A model generated the notes under the pieces. The model worked only from the letters and a program-made list of their open reading frames with translations. It searched no databases and had not been told where the DNA came from. 15,330 bases of DNA from contig CBFHXE010000063.1 of assembly GCA_965659715.1 (NCBI GenBank), positions 1 through 15,330 on the forward strand. The letters are read 5' to 3'. Below, one piece after another: positions 1 through 6,845 of this stretch. The stretch comes from CABZJG01 sp965659715. GTDB taxonomy: Bacteria > Pseudomonadota > Alphaproteobacteria > Rhodobacterales > Rhodobacteraceae. Position 1 is the first letter of the stretch. Every line of letters begins with the position of its first letter. A program made the position numbers and the translations under genes.

Positions 1-2
1 CA

Positions 3-257
3 GCAGAAGCGCTGCGCGCCGAACTCCTGCAGATCGCTGAAAGCGGCGTAGCCTTTGACCGAGAAGAGCATGAGCCAGGCATTATCTGTATCTCAGTGCC
101 GATTTTGAACGCAAAAAACAACGCTCTTGGCGCACTATCACTGACATCAAGCACCCAAAGGCATTCTTTTGAAAGCCTAAAGGCACATACAACCACACTT
201 CAAACTGCCGCATCAAAAATATCACAAGCGGCAGAAAACTGGCAATTCCCAACTTAA
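3..257 (+). CDS. IclR-family transcriptional regulator, C-terminal fragment
   Basis: This is a partial gene cut by the left edge; the frame is open from base 3 to the TAA at 255-257, giving 84 C-terminal residues. The segment reads GVAFDREEHEPGIICISVPI, then ALGALSLTS, then a helical tail. That arrangement is typical of the IclR effector-binding domain, where a conserved acidic/His turn precedes a GI-C-x-x-VPI strand. By family knowledge it binds a small-molecule effector and represses or activates a nearby catabolic or uptake operon. The ABC ATPase gene starts 11 nt after the stop on the same strand, so co-transcription is likely and a link to sugar or related transport is inferred. The N-terminal helix-turn-helix lies outside the window. 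Confidence 0.8.
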   Translation, partial: AEALRAELLQIAESGVAFDREEHEPGIICISVPILNAKNNALGALSLTSSTQRHSFESLKAHTTTLQTAASKISQAAENWQFPT

Positions 258-268
258 AGAGGCTAATA

Positions 269-1330
269 ATGTCCGGTGTAAAACTCAGAAATACATTCAA
301 GAAATATGGCGAGGTTCAAGTCATACATGGCGTTGATCTTGATATTGAAGATGGCGAGTTTTGTGTTTTTGTCGGGCCCTCGGGGTGCGGCAAGTCAACA
401 CTTCTGCGAATGATCGCTGGCCTAGAAGAAACGACTAATGGCACCATACAAATAGGCGCTCGTGATGTAACTCAAGCAGATCCAGCCGACCGCGGCGTTG
501 CCATGGTGTTTCAGACATATGCGCTTTATCCACATATGAGCGTAGCTGAAAATATGGGATTTGGGTTAAAAATGACTGGACACCCAAAGTCAGAAATTCA
601 GTCAAAAGTTGCAGAAGCAAGCCGCATATTGAAACTTGAAGACTACTTAGACCGCAAACCAAAAGCCTTGTCTGGCGGTCAACGGCAACGGGTTGCAATT
701 GGGCGTGCAATTGTTCGAGGTCCAGAAGTATTTTTGTTTGACGAACCCCTTTCCAACCTTGACGCGGAACTTCGCGTTGACATGCGGGTAGAAATCGCTC
801 GGTTGCATAAAGAAATTGGCGCAACGATGATCTATGTGACCCATGACCAAGTCGAAGCCATGACCTTAGCCGATAAAATTGTAGTATTGCGGGATGGTAA
901 TGTGGAGCAAGTCGGAGCCCCAATGGATCTATATCACGACCCCGAGAACAAATTTGTAGCTAGATTTATTGGCTCGCCTGCAATGAACTTTCTCGACGGC
1001 ATTGTGCGTTCAAACCAAATTATTGTACCTGCGCTCAATGATCACCCCATTGAAACATCCATCCAATTGCCAGTTGACGGCAGTAAAGTAACCGTTGGGC
1101 TTAGACCAAAAGCTTTGCGCTTGAACATGTCAAAAAATGGTTTAAAAATTGACATTCACGAACGCTTAGGCGGCGTTAGTTATGCGTATCTGAATAGCCC
1201 AACAGGCGAACGGATTATTGTCGAAATTGACGATGACAATGAAATGTCAACTGGACAGGATGTTGGTCTAGAGTTTGAAAATGGCTCTGCGCTGTTTTTT
1301 GATCAAAAAACAGAACAAAGGCTTCGCTAA
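269..1330 (+). CDS. ABC transporter ATP-binding protein, MalK/UgpC/MsmX type
   Basis: A 353-residue cytoplasmic ATPase subunit of a carbohydrate-type (CUT1) importer. Visible motifs in order are Walker A GPSGCGKST (36-44), Q-loop Q82, signature LSGGQ (134-138), Walker B VFLFDE (154-159), D-loop SNLD (162-165) and the switch His192. A regulatory C-terminal TOBE/MOBE-like region follows from about residue 240. Length and the extra C-terminal domain fit the MalK/UgpC group rather than short amino-acid importers. AAGAGG at 257-262 is a good ribosome-binding site for this ATG. No permease or binding-protein gene follows within the window, so its partners must lie to the left or be encoded elsewhere; the substrate (sugar, polyol or glycerol-3-phosphate) cannot be read from the sequence. 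Confidence 0.93.
   Translation: MSGVKLRNTFKKYGEVQVIHGVDLDIEDGEFCVFVGPSGCGKSTLLRMIAGLEETTNGTIQIGARDVTQADPADRGVAMVFQTYALYPHMSVAENMGFGLKMTGHPKSEIQSKVAEASRILKLEDYLDRKPKALSGGQRQRVAIGRAIVRGPEVFLFDEPLSNLDAELRVDMRVEIARLHKEIGATMIYVTHDQVEAMTLADKIVVLRDGNVEQVGAPMDLYHDPENKFVARFIGSPAMNFLDGIVRSNQIIVPALNDHPIETSIQLPVDGSKVTVGLRPKALRLNMSKNGLKIDIHERLGGVSYAYLNSPTGERIIVEIDDDNEMSTGQDVGLEFENGSALFFDQKTEQRLR
1292..1313. repeat. Perfect 22-bp palindrome inside the 3' end of the ABC ATPase gene
   Basis: The arms are CTGTTTTTT and AAAAAACAG around a central GATC, so the sequence equals its own reverse complement over all 22 bases. It lies in codons for A-L-F-F-D-Q-K-T near the C-terminus of the ATPase. It could form a stem in the mRNA about 20 nt before the stop codon, but no T-run follows, so it is not a canonical intrinsic terminator. 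Confidence 0.7.
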
Positions 1331-1389
1331 AAAGCAAGATCAAATCCGTTACTGTTTTTTACAAATATGATGTTTTTTTGTAACGTTTA

Positions 1390-1401
1390 TATTGACCAAT
1401 A
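1390..1401. promoter_or_regulatory. Putative operator over the pcaF-paaABCDE promoter
   Basis: TATTG-AC-CAATA is a 5-2-5 inverted repeat covering the -35 element of the promoter at 1392-1420. Its first ten bases (1390-1399) occur as an exact reverse complement at 8662-8671 in the paaI/paaZ intergenic region. A repressor bound here would block RNA polymerase. Assignment to PaaR or PaaX is inference. Confidence 0.4.
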
Positions 1402-1420
1402 AGAATGCTCTCTGTATATT
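1392..1420 (+). promoter_or_regulatory. Sigma70-type promoter for pcaF-paaABCDE
   Basis: TTGACC (1392-1397) and TATATT (1415-1420) are separated by exactly 17 nt, close to the housekeeping consensus. Predicted initiation near 1427 would leave a leader of about 20 nt with the ribosome-binding site AGGGAG (1434-1439) ahead of the ATG at 1448. It is the only clear promoter between the ABC ATPase stop and the thiolase, and no promoter of this quality was seen in the short junctions up to paaE. Confidence 0.6.
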
Positions 1421-1447
1421 ACTTAAAGAATACAGGGAGCGGCAGTC

Positions 1448-2653
1448 ATGACTTCAGCCTATATTTGCGATGCCCAACGCACACCGATTGGAAAATTTTC
1501 TGGCGCGCTTTCAAGCGTGCGTTGTGATGATCTCGCGGCCCTTCCAATTTCCGCTCTAATAAAGCGCAATCCAACCGTTGATTGGTCAAAATTGGATGAT
1601 GTGGTTTACGGCTGCGTCAACCAAGCCGGAGAAGACAACAGGAATGTGGCCCGCATGGCAGCGCTTTTGGCCGGCCTCTCTGAAACCGTGCCAGGCGTCA
1701 CAGTCAACCGGCTTTGCGCCTCTGGGCTTGAAGCTGTTGGCCAAGCTGCGCGGGCGATAAAGCTGGGCGAATATGATCTTGCGGTCGCCGGCGGCGTTGA
1801 AAGCATGAGCCGCGCGCCTTTTGTTATTCCCAAGGCAAAAGCCGCCTTTGACCGCAAGGCAGAGATTTACGATACAACCATTGGCTGGCGATTTATCAAC
1901 CCTAAAATGCAACAGGCGTATGGCACAGATAGCATGCCTCAAACAGCTGATAATGTGGCCGAAGAGTTTTCGATTAGCCGTGAAGATCAAGACGCCTTTG
2001 CCGAGCGCTCGCAAGCGCGCTGGGCCGCCGCGCAGGAGCGCGGCCTGTTCGGCGCAGAAATCACACCCGTCACTTTGCCTCAGCGCAAGGGCGATCCGGT
2101 CATTGTAGACCGAGATGAACATCCCCGCCCCGGCACAGGGCGCGAAAAACTAGCCAAGTTGCGCGGCATAAACGGAGAGGATCTATCCGTGACCGCCGGC
2201 AATGCATCAGGAGTCAACGATGGGGCCGCTGCAATGTTGCTTGCCTCAGAAGATGCCGCCGCAAAACAAGGGCTGACGCCAAAGGCGCGGGTTATTGCCA
2301 TGCAATCTGCTGGTGTTGCCCCGCGCATTATGGGGATCGGGCCTGTTCCTGCAACGCAAAAGGTTCTGGCCAAAACCGGTCTTCAGATTACAGATATGGA
2401 TGTGATCGAGTTGAACGAAGCCTTTGCCGCGCAGGCGCTGGCCACATTGCGGGCTCTGGGCATTCCCGATGATGCTGATTTTGTCAATCCAAATGGCGGG
2501 GCCATTGCGATGGGCCATCCCCTAGGAATGTCGGGCGCACGAATGGTTGTGAGCGCTGTCAATCAACTTGAGCGAACCAAAGGACGCTATGCACTTTGCA
2601 CAATGTGTGTTGGCGTAGGTCAAGGCGTTGCGATGATACTGGAGCGCGTTTAA
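1448..2653 (+). CDS. paaJ: 3-oxoadipyl-CoA / 3-oxo-5,6-dehydrosuberyl-CoA thiolase (PaaJ/PcaF)
   Basis: A 401-residue thiolase II. In phenylacetate breakdown it performs the two CoA-dependent cleavages that release acetyl-CoA, the last one yielding succinyl-CoA. Visible catalytic residues are the nucleophile C90 in VNRLCASG, H357 in NGGAIAMGHPLG and the acid/base C387 in TMCVGVGQG. The N-terminus (ICDAQRTPIGKFSGALSSVR) is typical of the PcaF/PaaJ branch rather than acetoacetyl-CoA thiolases. It is the first gene of the operon, with AGGGAG eight nt before the ATG, and paaA begins 14 nt downstream. The same enzyme type also serves the beta-ketoadipate (protocatechuate) route, where it is called pcaF; its place before paaA favours a phenylacetate role, but sequence alone cannot separate the two. 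Confidence 0.93.
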   Translation: MTSAYICDAQRTPIGKFSGALSSVRCDDLAALPISALIKRNPTVDWSKLDDVVYGCVNQAGEDNRNVARMAALLAGLSETVPGVTVNRLCASGLEAVGQAARAIKLGEYDLAVAGGVESMSRAPFVIPKAKAAFDRKAEIYDTTIGWRFINPKMQQAYGTDSMPQTADNVAEEFSISREDQDAFAERSQARWAAAQERGLFGAEITPVTLPQRKGDPVIVDRDEHPRPGTGREKLAKLRGINGEDLSVTAGNASGVNDGAAAMLLASEDAAAKQGLTPKARVIAMQSAGVAPRIMGIGPVPATQKVLAKTGLQITDMDVIELNEAFAAQALATLRALGIPDDADFVNPNGGAIAMGHPLGMSGARMVVSAVNQLERTKGRYALCTMCVGVGQGVAMILERV

Positions 2654-2667
2654 GCGAGGAATTTCCA

Positions 2668-3660
2668 ATGTATGCACAAATGGTCAAAAGCACGGGTAAA
2701 AATGCAAAATCCCTGTCGGATATGAGCCCAGAAGAACGCCGCTTTCAAGAACGGATCGATCAAGGCGAAAAGATTGAGCCTAAAGATTGGATGCCTGAGA
2801 GTTATCGCAAAACACTCATCCGCCAAATTGGCCAACACGCGCATTCGGAAATTGTTGGGCAATTGCCCGAAGGTAACTGGATAACACGCGCCCCGACCCT
2901 TGAGCGCAAAGCCATTCTTTTGGCCAAGGTACAAGATGAAGCAGGCCATGGTCTTTATCTTTACTGCGCGGCTGAAACTTTGGGGATTAGCCGTGATCAA
3001 CTGACCAAAGATCTACTTTCGGGTAAAATGAAATACAGCTCGATCTTTAATTACCCGACCTTAACTTGGGCAGATATGGGGGCGATTGGTTGGCTCGTTG
3101 ATGGGGCGGCAATTATGAACCAAGTTCCCCTGCAGCGTACGTCTTTTGGCCCATATGCACGCGCTATGGTGCGCATTTGTAAAGAAGAAAGCTTTCATCA
3201 GCGTCAGGGCTACGACATTATGATGAAAATGTCAGAAGGTACTGCTGCGCAAAAGCGAATGGCGCAAGATGCTCTAAACAGGTTCTGGTTTCCCTCTTTG
3301 ATGATGTTCGGCCCCTCTGACAAAGAAAGTGTTCATTCAGAGCAATCCATGGCTTGGAAGATCAAAATCAATTCAAACGATGAGCTGCGACAAAAATTCG
3401 TCGATCAAACCGTGCCGCAAGCCAAGCTTCTTGGGCTTAAAATCCCCGACACAGAACTGTCTTGGAACGAAGAGCGCGGCCATTATGATTTCTCCCAACC
3501 TGATTGGGAGGAATTTTTCAGCGTGCTTAAAGGCAACGGCCCCTGCAACACAGAGCGCCTTGAGGCACGCCGCAAGGCTTGGGATGATGGCGCGTGGGTG
3601 CGTGATGCAATGCTGGCCCATGCCCGCAAAAAAGCCACTGCAAACATGGCCGCCGAATAG
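2668..3660 (+). CDS. paaA: 1,2-phenylacetyl-CoA epoxidase, catalytic subunit A
   Basis: A 330-residue subunit carrying the non-haem diiron site of the PaaABCE multicomponent monooxygenase, which converts phenylacetyl-CoA plus O2 and NADPH to ring-1,2-epoxyphenylacetyl-CoA. Likely iron ligands are E61 (HSEIVG), E91 and H94 (DEAGH), D145 (WLVDGA), and E174 and H177 (EESFH); two E-x-x-H motifs are plainly present. The ATG at 2668 is preferred because GAGGA sits at 2656-2660 with 7-nt spacing; an open frame upstream to 2596 overlaps the thiolase and has no support. The core structural partner is PaaC, with electrons supplied by PaaE. The AGGAG site for paaB overlaps this gene's stop codon, suggesting coupled translation. 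Confidence 0.96.
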   Translation: MYAQMVKSTGKNAKSLSDMSPEERRFQERIDQGEKIEPKDWMPESYRKTLIRQIGQHAHSEIVGQLPEGNWITRAPTLERKAILLAKVQDEAGHGLYLYCAAETLGISRDQLTKDLLSGKMKYSSIFNYPTLTWADMGAIGWLVDGAAIMNQVPLQRTSFGPYARAMVRICKEESFHQRQGYDIMMKMSEGTAAQKRMAQDALNRFWFPSLMMFGPSDKESVHSEQSMAWKIKINSNDELRQKFVDQTVPQAKLLGLKIPDTELSWNEERGHYDFSQPDWEEFFSVLKGNGPCNTERLEARRKAWDDGAWVRDAMLAHARKKATANMAAE

Positions 3661-3670
3661 GAGCGATCAA

Positions 3671-3955
3671 ATGTCGAACGAATGGCCCCTTTGGGAAATT
3701 TTCATCCGTGGTCAGCATGGGGTAAGCCATCGCCATGTGGGCAGTCTACACGCCGCCGACGCCGAAGCCGCTATTCGAAACGCTCGGGATGTTTATACAC
3801 GGCGCAATGAAGGCGTAAGCATTTGGGTGGTTGAAGCGGCAAACATCACCGCAAGCAGCCCCACAAATAAAGGGCCACTTTATGATCCTAGCAACTCCAA
3901 AGTGTACCGCCATCCCAGCTTTTACGATATTCCAGACGACGCCGGAGCCATGTGA
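3671..3955 (+). CDS. paaB: 1,2-phenylacetyl-CoA epoxidase, subunit B
   Basis: A 94-residue small subunit, the normal length for PaaB. It begins SNEWPLWEIFIRGQHGVSHR, characteristic of the family, and ends with the conserved VYRHPSFYDIPD segment. PaaB is non-catalytic and is thought to organise the PaaAC core and its contact with reductase PaaE. The ATG at 3671 follows AGGAG (3659-3663, overlapping the paaA stop) by 7 nt. Its stop TGA (3953-3955) shares one base with the paaC ATG. Confidence 0.95.
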   Translation: MSNEWPLWEIFIRGQHGVSHRHVGSLHAADAEAAIRNARDVYTRRNEGVSIWVVEAANITASSPTNKGPLYDPSNSKVYRHPSFYDIPDDAGAM

Positions 3956-4710
3956 TGGGCAGCCCCTTAAAACACTGCGCCTTAAGACTGGGGGACAATG
4001 CCTTGATCTTAGGTCAACGGCTTTCAGAATGGTGTGGACACGCGCCGGCTTTGGAAGAAGATATAGCCTTGGCCAACATCGCCCTTGATCTGATCGGTCA
4101 GACACAACTTTGGCTGGGTCTGGCAGGACATCTGGAAGGTCGTGAACAAACTGCGGATGATTTGGCATTTCACCGAGAGGTTTATGATTTTCATAACCTG
4201 CTTTTGCTCGAACAACCGAACAGAGATTTTGGCCATACAATGATGCGGCAGTTTCTGTTTGATGCCTTTCATTTTCTTCAGCTTACGGCCTTGCAAACAT
4301 CAAGCGATCAACGGGTTTGCGACATTGCCACCAAAGCGGTAAAAGAAGTCAGCTACCATCTGGAACGATCGAGCGAAACAGTGATCGCTTTAGGTGATGG
4401 CACCGAAGAAAGTCACTTTCGCATGCAAAGCGCTCTTGATCGCTTGTGGCCATTTGTCGGCGAGATGTTGAGCGATGATGAGACGGATCACGCCATAGCC
4501 GATGAAGGTATTGGCCCATTGCCCAGCCAATTGAAAAATGAATACCTAAAGACAATTGAGCAAATTCTTCATCAGGCCACGCTGAGCACCCCCGAAAGCA
4601 GCTTTGCCCAGAAGGGCGGCAAAAGCGGCGAGATGCACAGTGAACATCTCGGCCCTTTATTGGCACAGATGCAATATTTGCAACGTGCCTATCCGGACGC
4701 GCGTTGGTAA
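3955..4710 (+). CDS. paaC: 1,2-phenylacetyl-CoA epoxidase, structural subunit C
   Basis: A 251-residue ferritin-like helical protein that pairs with PaaA in the epoxidase core but is not itself the oxygen-activating subunit. The family segment ALANIALDLIGQTQLWL appears near residues 35-50 and a histidine-rich QFLFDAFHFLQL helix near residue 100. The start is ATG at 3955, overlapping the paaB stop as TGATG, with GGAG at 3944-3947; a GTG at 3952 is in frame but too close to the ribosome-binding site. This overlap implies translational coupling of B to C. paaD starts 1 nt after the stop. Confidence 0.94.
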   Translation: MGSPLKHCALRLGDNALILGQRLSEWCGHAPALEEDIALANIALDLIGQTQLWLGLAGHLEGREQTADDLAFHREVYDFHNLLLLEQPNRDFGHTMMRQFLFDAFHFLQLTALQTSSDQRVCDIATKAVKEVSYHLERSSETVIALGDGTEESHFRMQSALDRLWPFVGEMLSDDETDHAIADEGIGPLPSQLKNEYLKTIEQILHQATLSTPESSFAQKGGKSGEMHSEHLGPLLAQMQYLQRAYPDARW

Positions 4711-4711
4711 A

Positions 4712-5170
4712 ATGCCAGCTTCCGTCGAGCATATTTGGAACTTTTTAGATCAAGTTCCTGACCCGGAAATACCAGCAATTTCCATTGTAGACTTGGGTAT
4801 TATTCGAGATGTGTCTTGGCAAAATAACCGCGTACAGATCGCGATCACCCCGACCTATTCGGGATGCCCAGCCACCACAGTCATTAGACTTGAAATTGAA
4901 AAAGCAGCGCACTCAAATGGCATTGAAAACATTGATATAAAGCAGCAGATTAATCCGGCGTGGACAACAGATTGGATTTCAGAGCGCGGCAAAAAAAGGC
5001 TTCTGTCCTATGGCATTGCACCGCCCAACCCTTCTGGTGGTCCAAAATCATGCCCCCAGTGCGGCGCGGCGGATGTAGAAAGGATCAGCCAATTCGGGTC
5101 CACCCCGTGTAAAGCGCAATGGCGATGCCAAGAGTGCCTAGAACCTTTTGATTACTTCAAATGTCTTTAG
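4712..5170 (+). CDS. paaD: Phenylacetyl-CoA epoxidase maturation factor PaaD (MIP18/SufT-like domain plus Cys cluster)
   Basis: A 152-residue protein needed for epoxidase activity in other bacteria and proposed to assist iron-sulfur or metal centre assembly, probably that of PaaE. Residues 1-95 form a DUF59/MIP18-type domain (VPDPEIPAISIVDLGI and the conserved TYSGCPAT with C52). The C-terminal part carries cysteines C114, C117, C133, C139, C142 and C151 in a CPQC...C...CQEC...C pattern that is typical of PaaD and could bind zinc or an Fe-S cluster. The ATG at 4712 lies 1 nt after the paaC stop and has no recognisable Shine-Dalgarno sequence, so translation probably depends on reinitiation after paaC. 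Confidence 0.93.
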   Translation: MPASVEHIWNFLDQVPDPEIPAISIVDLGIIRDVSWQNNRVQIAITPTYSGCPATTVIRLEIEKAAHSNGIENIDIKQQINPAWTTDWISERGKKRLLSYGIAPPNPSGGPKSCPQCGAADVERISQFGSTPCKAQWRCQECLEPFDYFKCL

Positions 5171-5180
5171 AAAGTCTGAT

Positions 5181-6248
5181 ATGGCCCGTTTTTACCCTCT
5201 GACCGTTACTGATATTCAAAAGACAATTCGCGATGCGGTTGTTGTCAGCCTAAGCCCCGATCCCAAAGCGAACTTTGACTTTATCCAAGGCCAGTACCTG
5301 ACGTTTAAAAAGGACTTCGATGGACAAGAAATCCGCAGATCCTATTCGATCTGCAGTGGTCTTGACGATCCGGTACTGCAAGTGGGGATTAAACATGTTG
5401 CCGATGGGGCGTTTTCCACATGGGCCAACAGTGACTTGGCTGTGGGTGATGTTTTGCACGCTATGCCGCCACAAGGTCGGTTTTTTGCACCGCTCGATGC
5501 CGAAGCAGAAAACCACTATCTCGGATTTGCCGGCGGCTCAGGCATTACGCCTTTGTTGTCAATTATAAGAACCACGCTTGCACGTGAGCCGCGCAGCCGC
5601 TTTACGCTGCTTTACGCCAATCGCCGCATTAGCTCAATTATGTTCCGTGAAGAGCTGGAAGATTTAAAAAACACCTACATGGATCGCCTGAGTATTTTGC
5701 ATATTTTGGAAGATGACCCTCAGGAAATCGACCTGTTTTCCGGCCGCATTACCACCGATAAATTAGACGCGATATTTGCAAACTGGATTTCACTTCCCCA
5801 AATCGCCTGCGCCTTTATCTGTGGCCCCGAACCTATGATGACGTTAATTGCCGCGCGCCTTTCCCATCATGGGATGCCACAAGAAAAAATTAAGTACGAG
5901 CTATTTAAATCTGATCAACCCGGCCGCTTGGCGCTAAAAACAAAGACAAACGCAAGTGATCAAAAACAGGCGACAACACGCGTAACTATCACCATAGATG
6001 GCGCATCCTCTTCGTTTGAAATGCGCCGCGATCAAAGTATTTTACAAGCCGCATTAGAACACAATCTTGATGCGCCATTTTCTTGTCAGGCCGGTGTTTG
6101 CTCGACATGTCTTTGTAAAGTGGTTGAAGGTGATATCGAGATGGTTGCAAATCATGCGCTGCAAGATGATGAGATCACCAAAGGCTATGCGCTGTCGTGT
6201 CAATCCTATCCGCTTTCGGATCATCTGGTGATCCAATACGATCAATGA
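5181..6248 (+). CDS. paaE: 1,2-phenylacetyl-CoA epoxidase, reductase subunit E
   Basis: A 355-residue NAD(P)H-dependent electron-transfer subunit with ferredoxin-NADP reductase and plant-type ferredoxin domains. The FAD-binding motif RSYS is at 53-56, the nucleotide-binding GGSGIT at 118-123 and CGPEPMM at 214-220. The C-terminal [2Fe-2S] ligands are C302, C307, C310 and C340, with the classic spacing C-x4-C-x2-C-x29-C. Length matches E. coli PaaE. The ATG at 5181 is 10 nt after the paaD stop with only a weak AGAAAG upstream; an in-frame open stretch back to 5148 overlaps paaD and is not preferred. Its 3' end overlaps the convergent paaR gene by 7 nt. Confidence 0.95.
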   Translation: MARFYPLTVTDIQKTIRDAVVVSLSPDPKANFDFIQGQYLTFKKDFDGQEIRRSYSICSGLDDPVLQVGIKHVADGAFSTWANSDLAVGDVLHAMPPQGRFFAPLDAEAENHYLGFAGGSGITPLLSIIRTTLAREPRSRFTLLYANRRISSIMFREELEDLKNTYMDRLSILHILEDDPQEIDLFSGRITTDKLDAIFANWISLPQIACAFICGPEPMMTLIAARLSHHGMPQEKIKYELFKSDQPGRLALKTKTNASDQKQATTRVTITIDGASSSFEMRRDQSILQAALEHNLDAPFSCQAGVCSTCLCKVVEGDIEMVANHALQDDEITKGYALSCQSYPLSDHLVIQYDQ

Positions 6249-6841
6249 TTGGATTTTATACCGCCTAACGTGAGATCAGTGACAACTTTTGCATAGTTTT
6301 CACGAGCCTCTGTGCCCTCTTGACGGTTCCACATATAAAACCAGTTCAGCATCGCGAATACCGACATCGTCACGGCATGCAATTTGGACTTATCTTTGGC
6401 TGCAACAGCCGGCGCCAGCTCTGCAACCACATTGCGCAAAATGGAAATCATATCGCGTTGATAACTAAGAAGAATATCCTGTTGTGCTTTTGGCAGGTGC
6501 TGCATTTCATTTAGTTGCACCTGATGCTGATGGTCCATACCTTGATAGGCCAGCAAAATTTCACGCACCAAAAGAAATAATTTTTGCTTAGGTGGGACCC
6601 CGTCTAACTTCAAAGATGTCAGCTTTTGATGAAGCGCCTTAAGATAGCTATCTAGAAGGTCAAATAATAACGCGTCCTTGCCTGAATAATAATGGTAGAT
6701 ATTGGCTTTGGAAATTTGACATTCTTGCGCAAGCGCCGCCATTGAAGCGCCGGCAAAACCTTCTTGCGCAAAAAGCATAGCAGCCGAATTCAAGATATGG
6801 TCACGCTTATACTCGTAATCCTTTGCGATTGGCCGCGCCAT
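6242..6841 (-). CDS. paaR: TetR-family regulator of the paa cluster (PaaR-like)
   Basis: A 199-residue one-component repressor. Residues 13-57 form the TetR DNA-binding domain (ILNSAAMLFAQEGFAGASMA, then ISKANIYHYYSGKDALLF), followed by an all-helical ligand domain. TetR regulators beside paaK in several proteobacteria and Thermus respond to phenylacetyl-CoA, and that role is inferred here from the neighbourhood. The start is the ATG at 6841, only 4 nt after the paaK stop, with AGGGAG ahead of it on the transcribed strand; the frame stays open further upstream inside paaK but lacks support. It is the last gene of paaI-paaK-paaR and converges on paaE with a 7-nt overlap. Candidate operators lie at 8652-8671 and 1390-1401. 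Confidence 0.82.
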   Translation of the reverse strand: MARPIAKDYEYKRDHILNSAAMLFAQEGFAGASMAALAQECQISKANIYHYYSGKDALLFDLLDSYLKALHQKLTSLKLDGVPPKQKLFLLVREILLAYQGMDHQHQVQLNEMQHLPKAQQDILLSYQRDMISILRNVVAELAPAVAAKDKSKLHAVTMSVFAMLNWFYMWNRQEGTEARENYAKVVTDLTLGGIKSNH

Positions 6842-6845
6842 GGTC

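Noticed and set aside
435..923. A 162-codon minus-strand frame opposite the ABC ATPase
   Set aside because: It is fully contained in the conserved Walker A to Walker B region of the ATPase on the other strand and has no protein-like features of its own.
2596..2667. N-terminal extension of paaA into the thiolase gene
   Set aside because: The extra 24 residues are the thiolase gene read in another frame; GAGGA before the ATG at 2668 decides the start.
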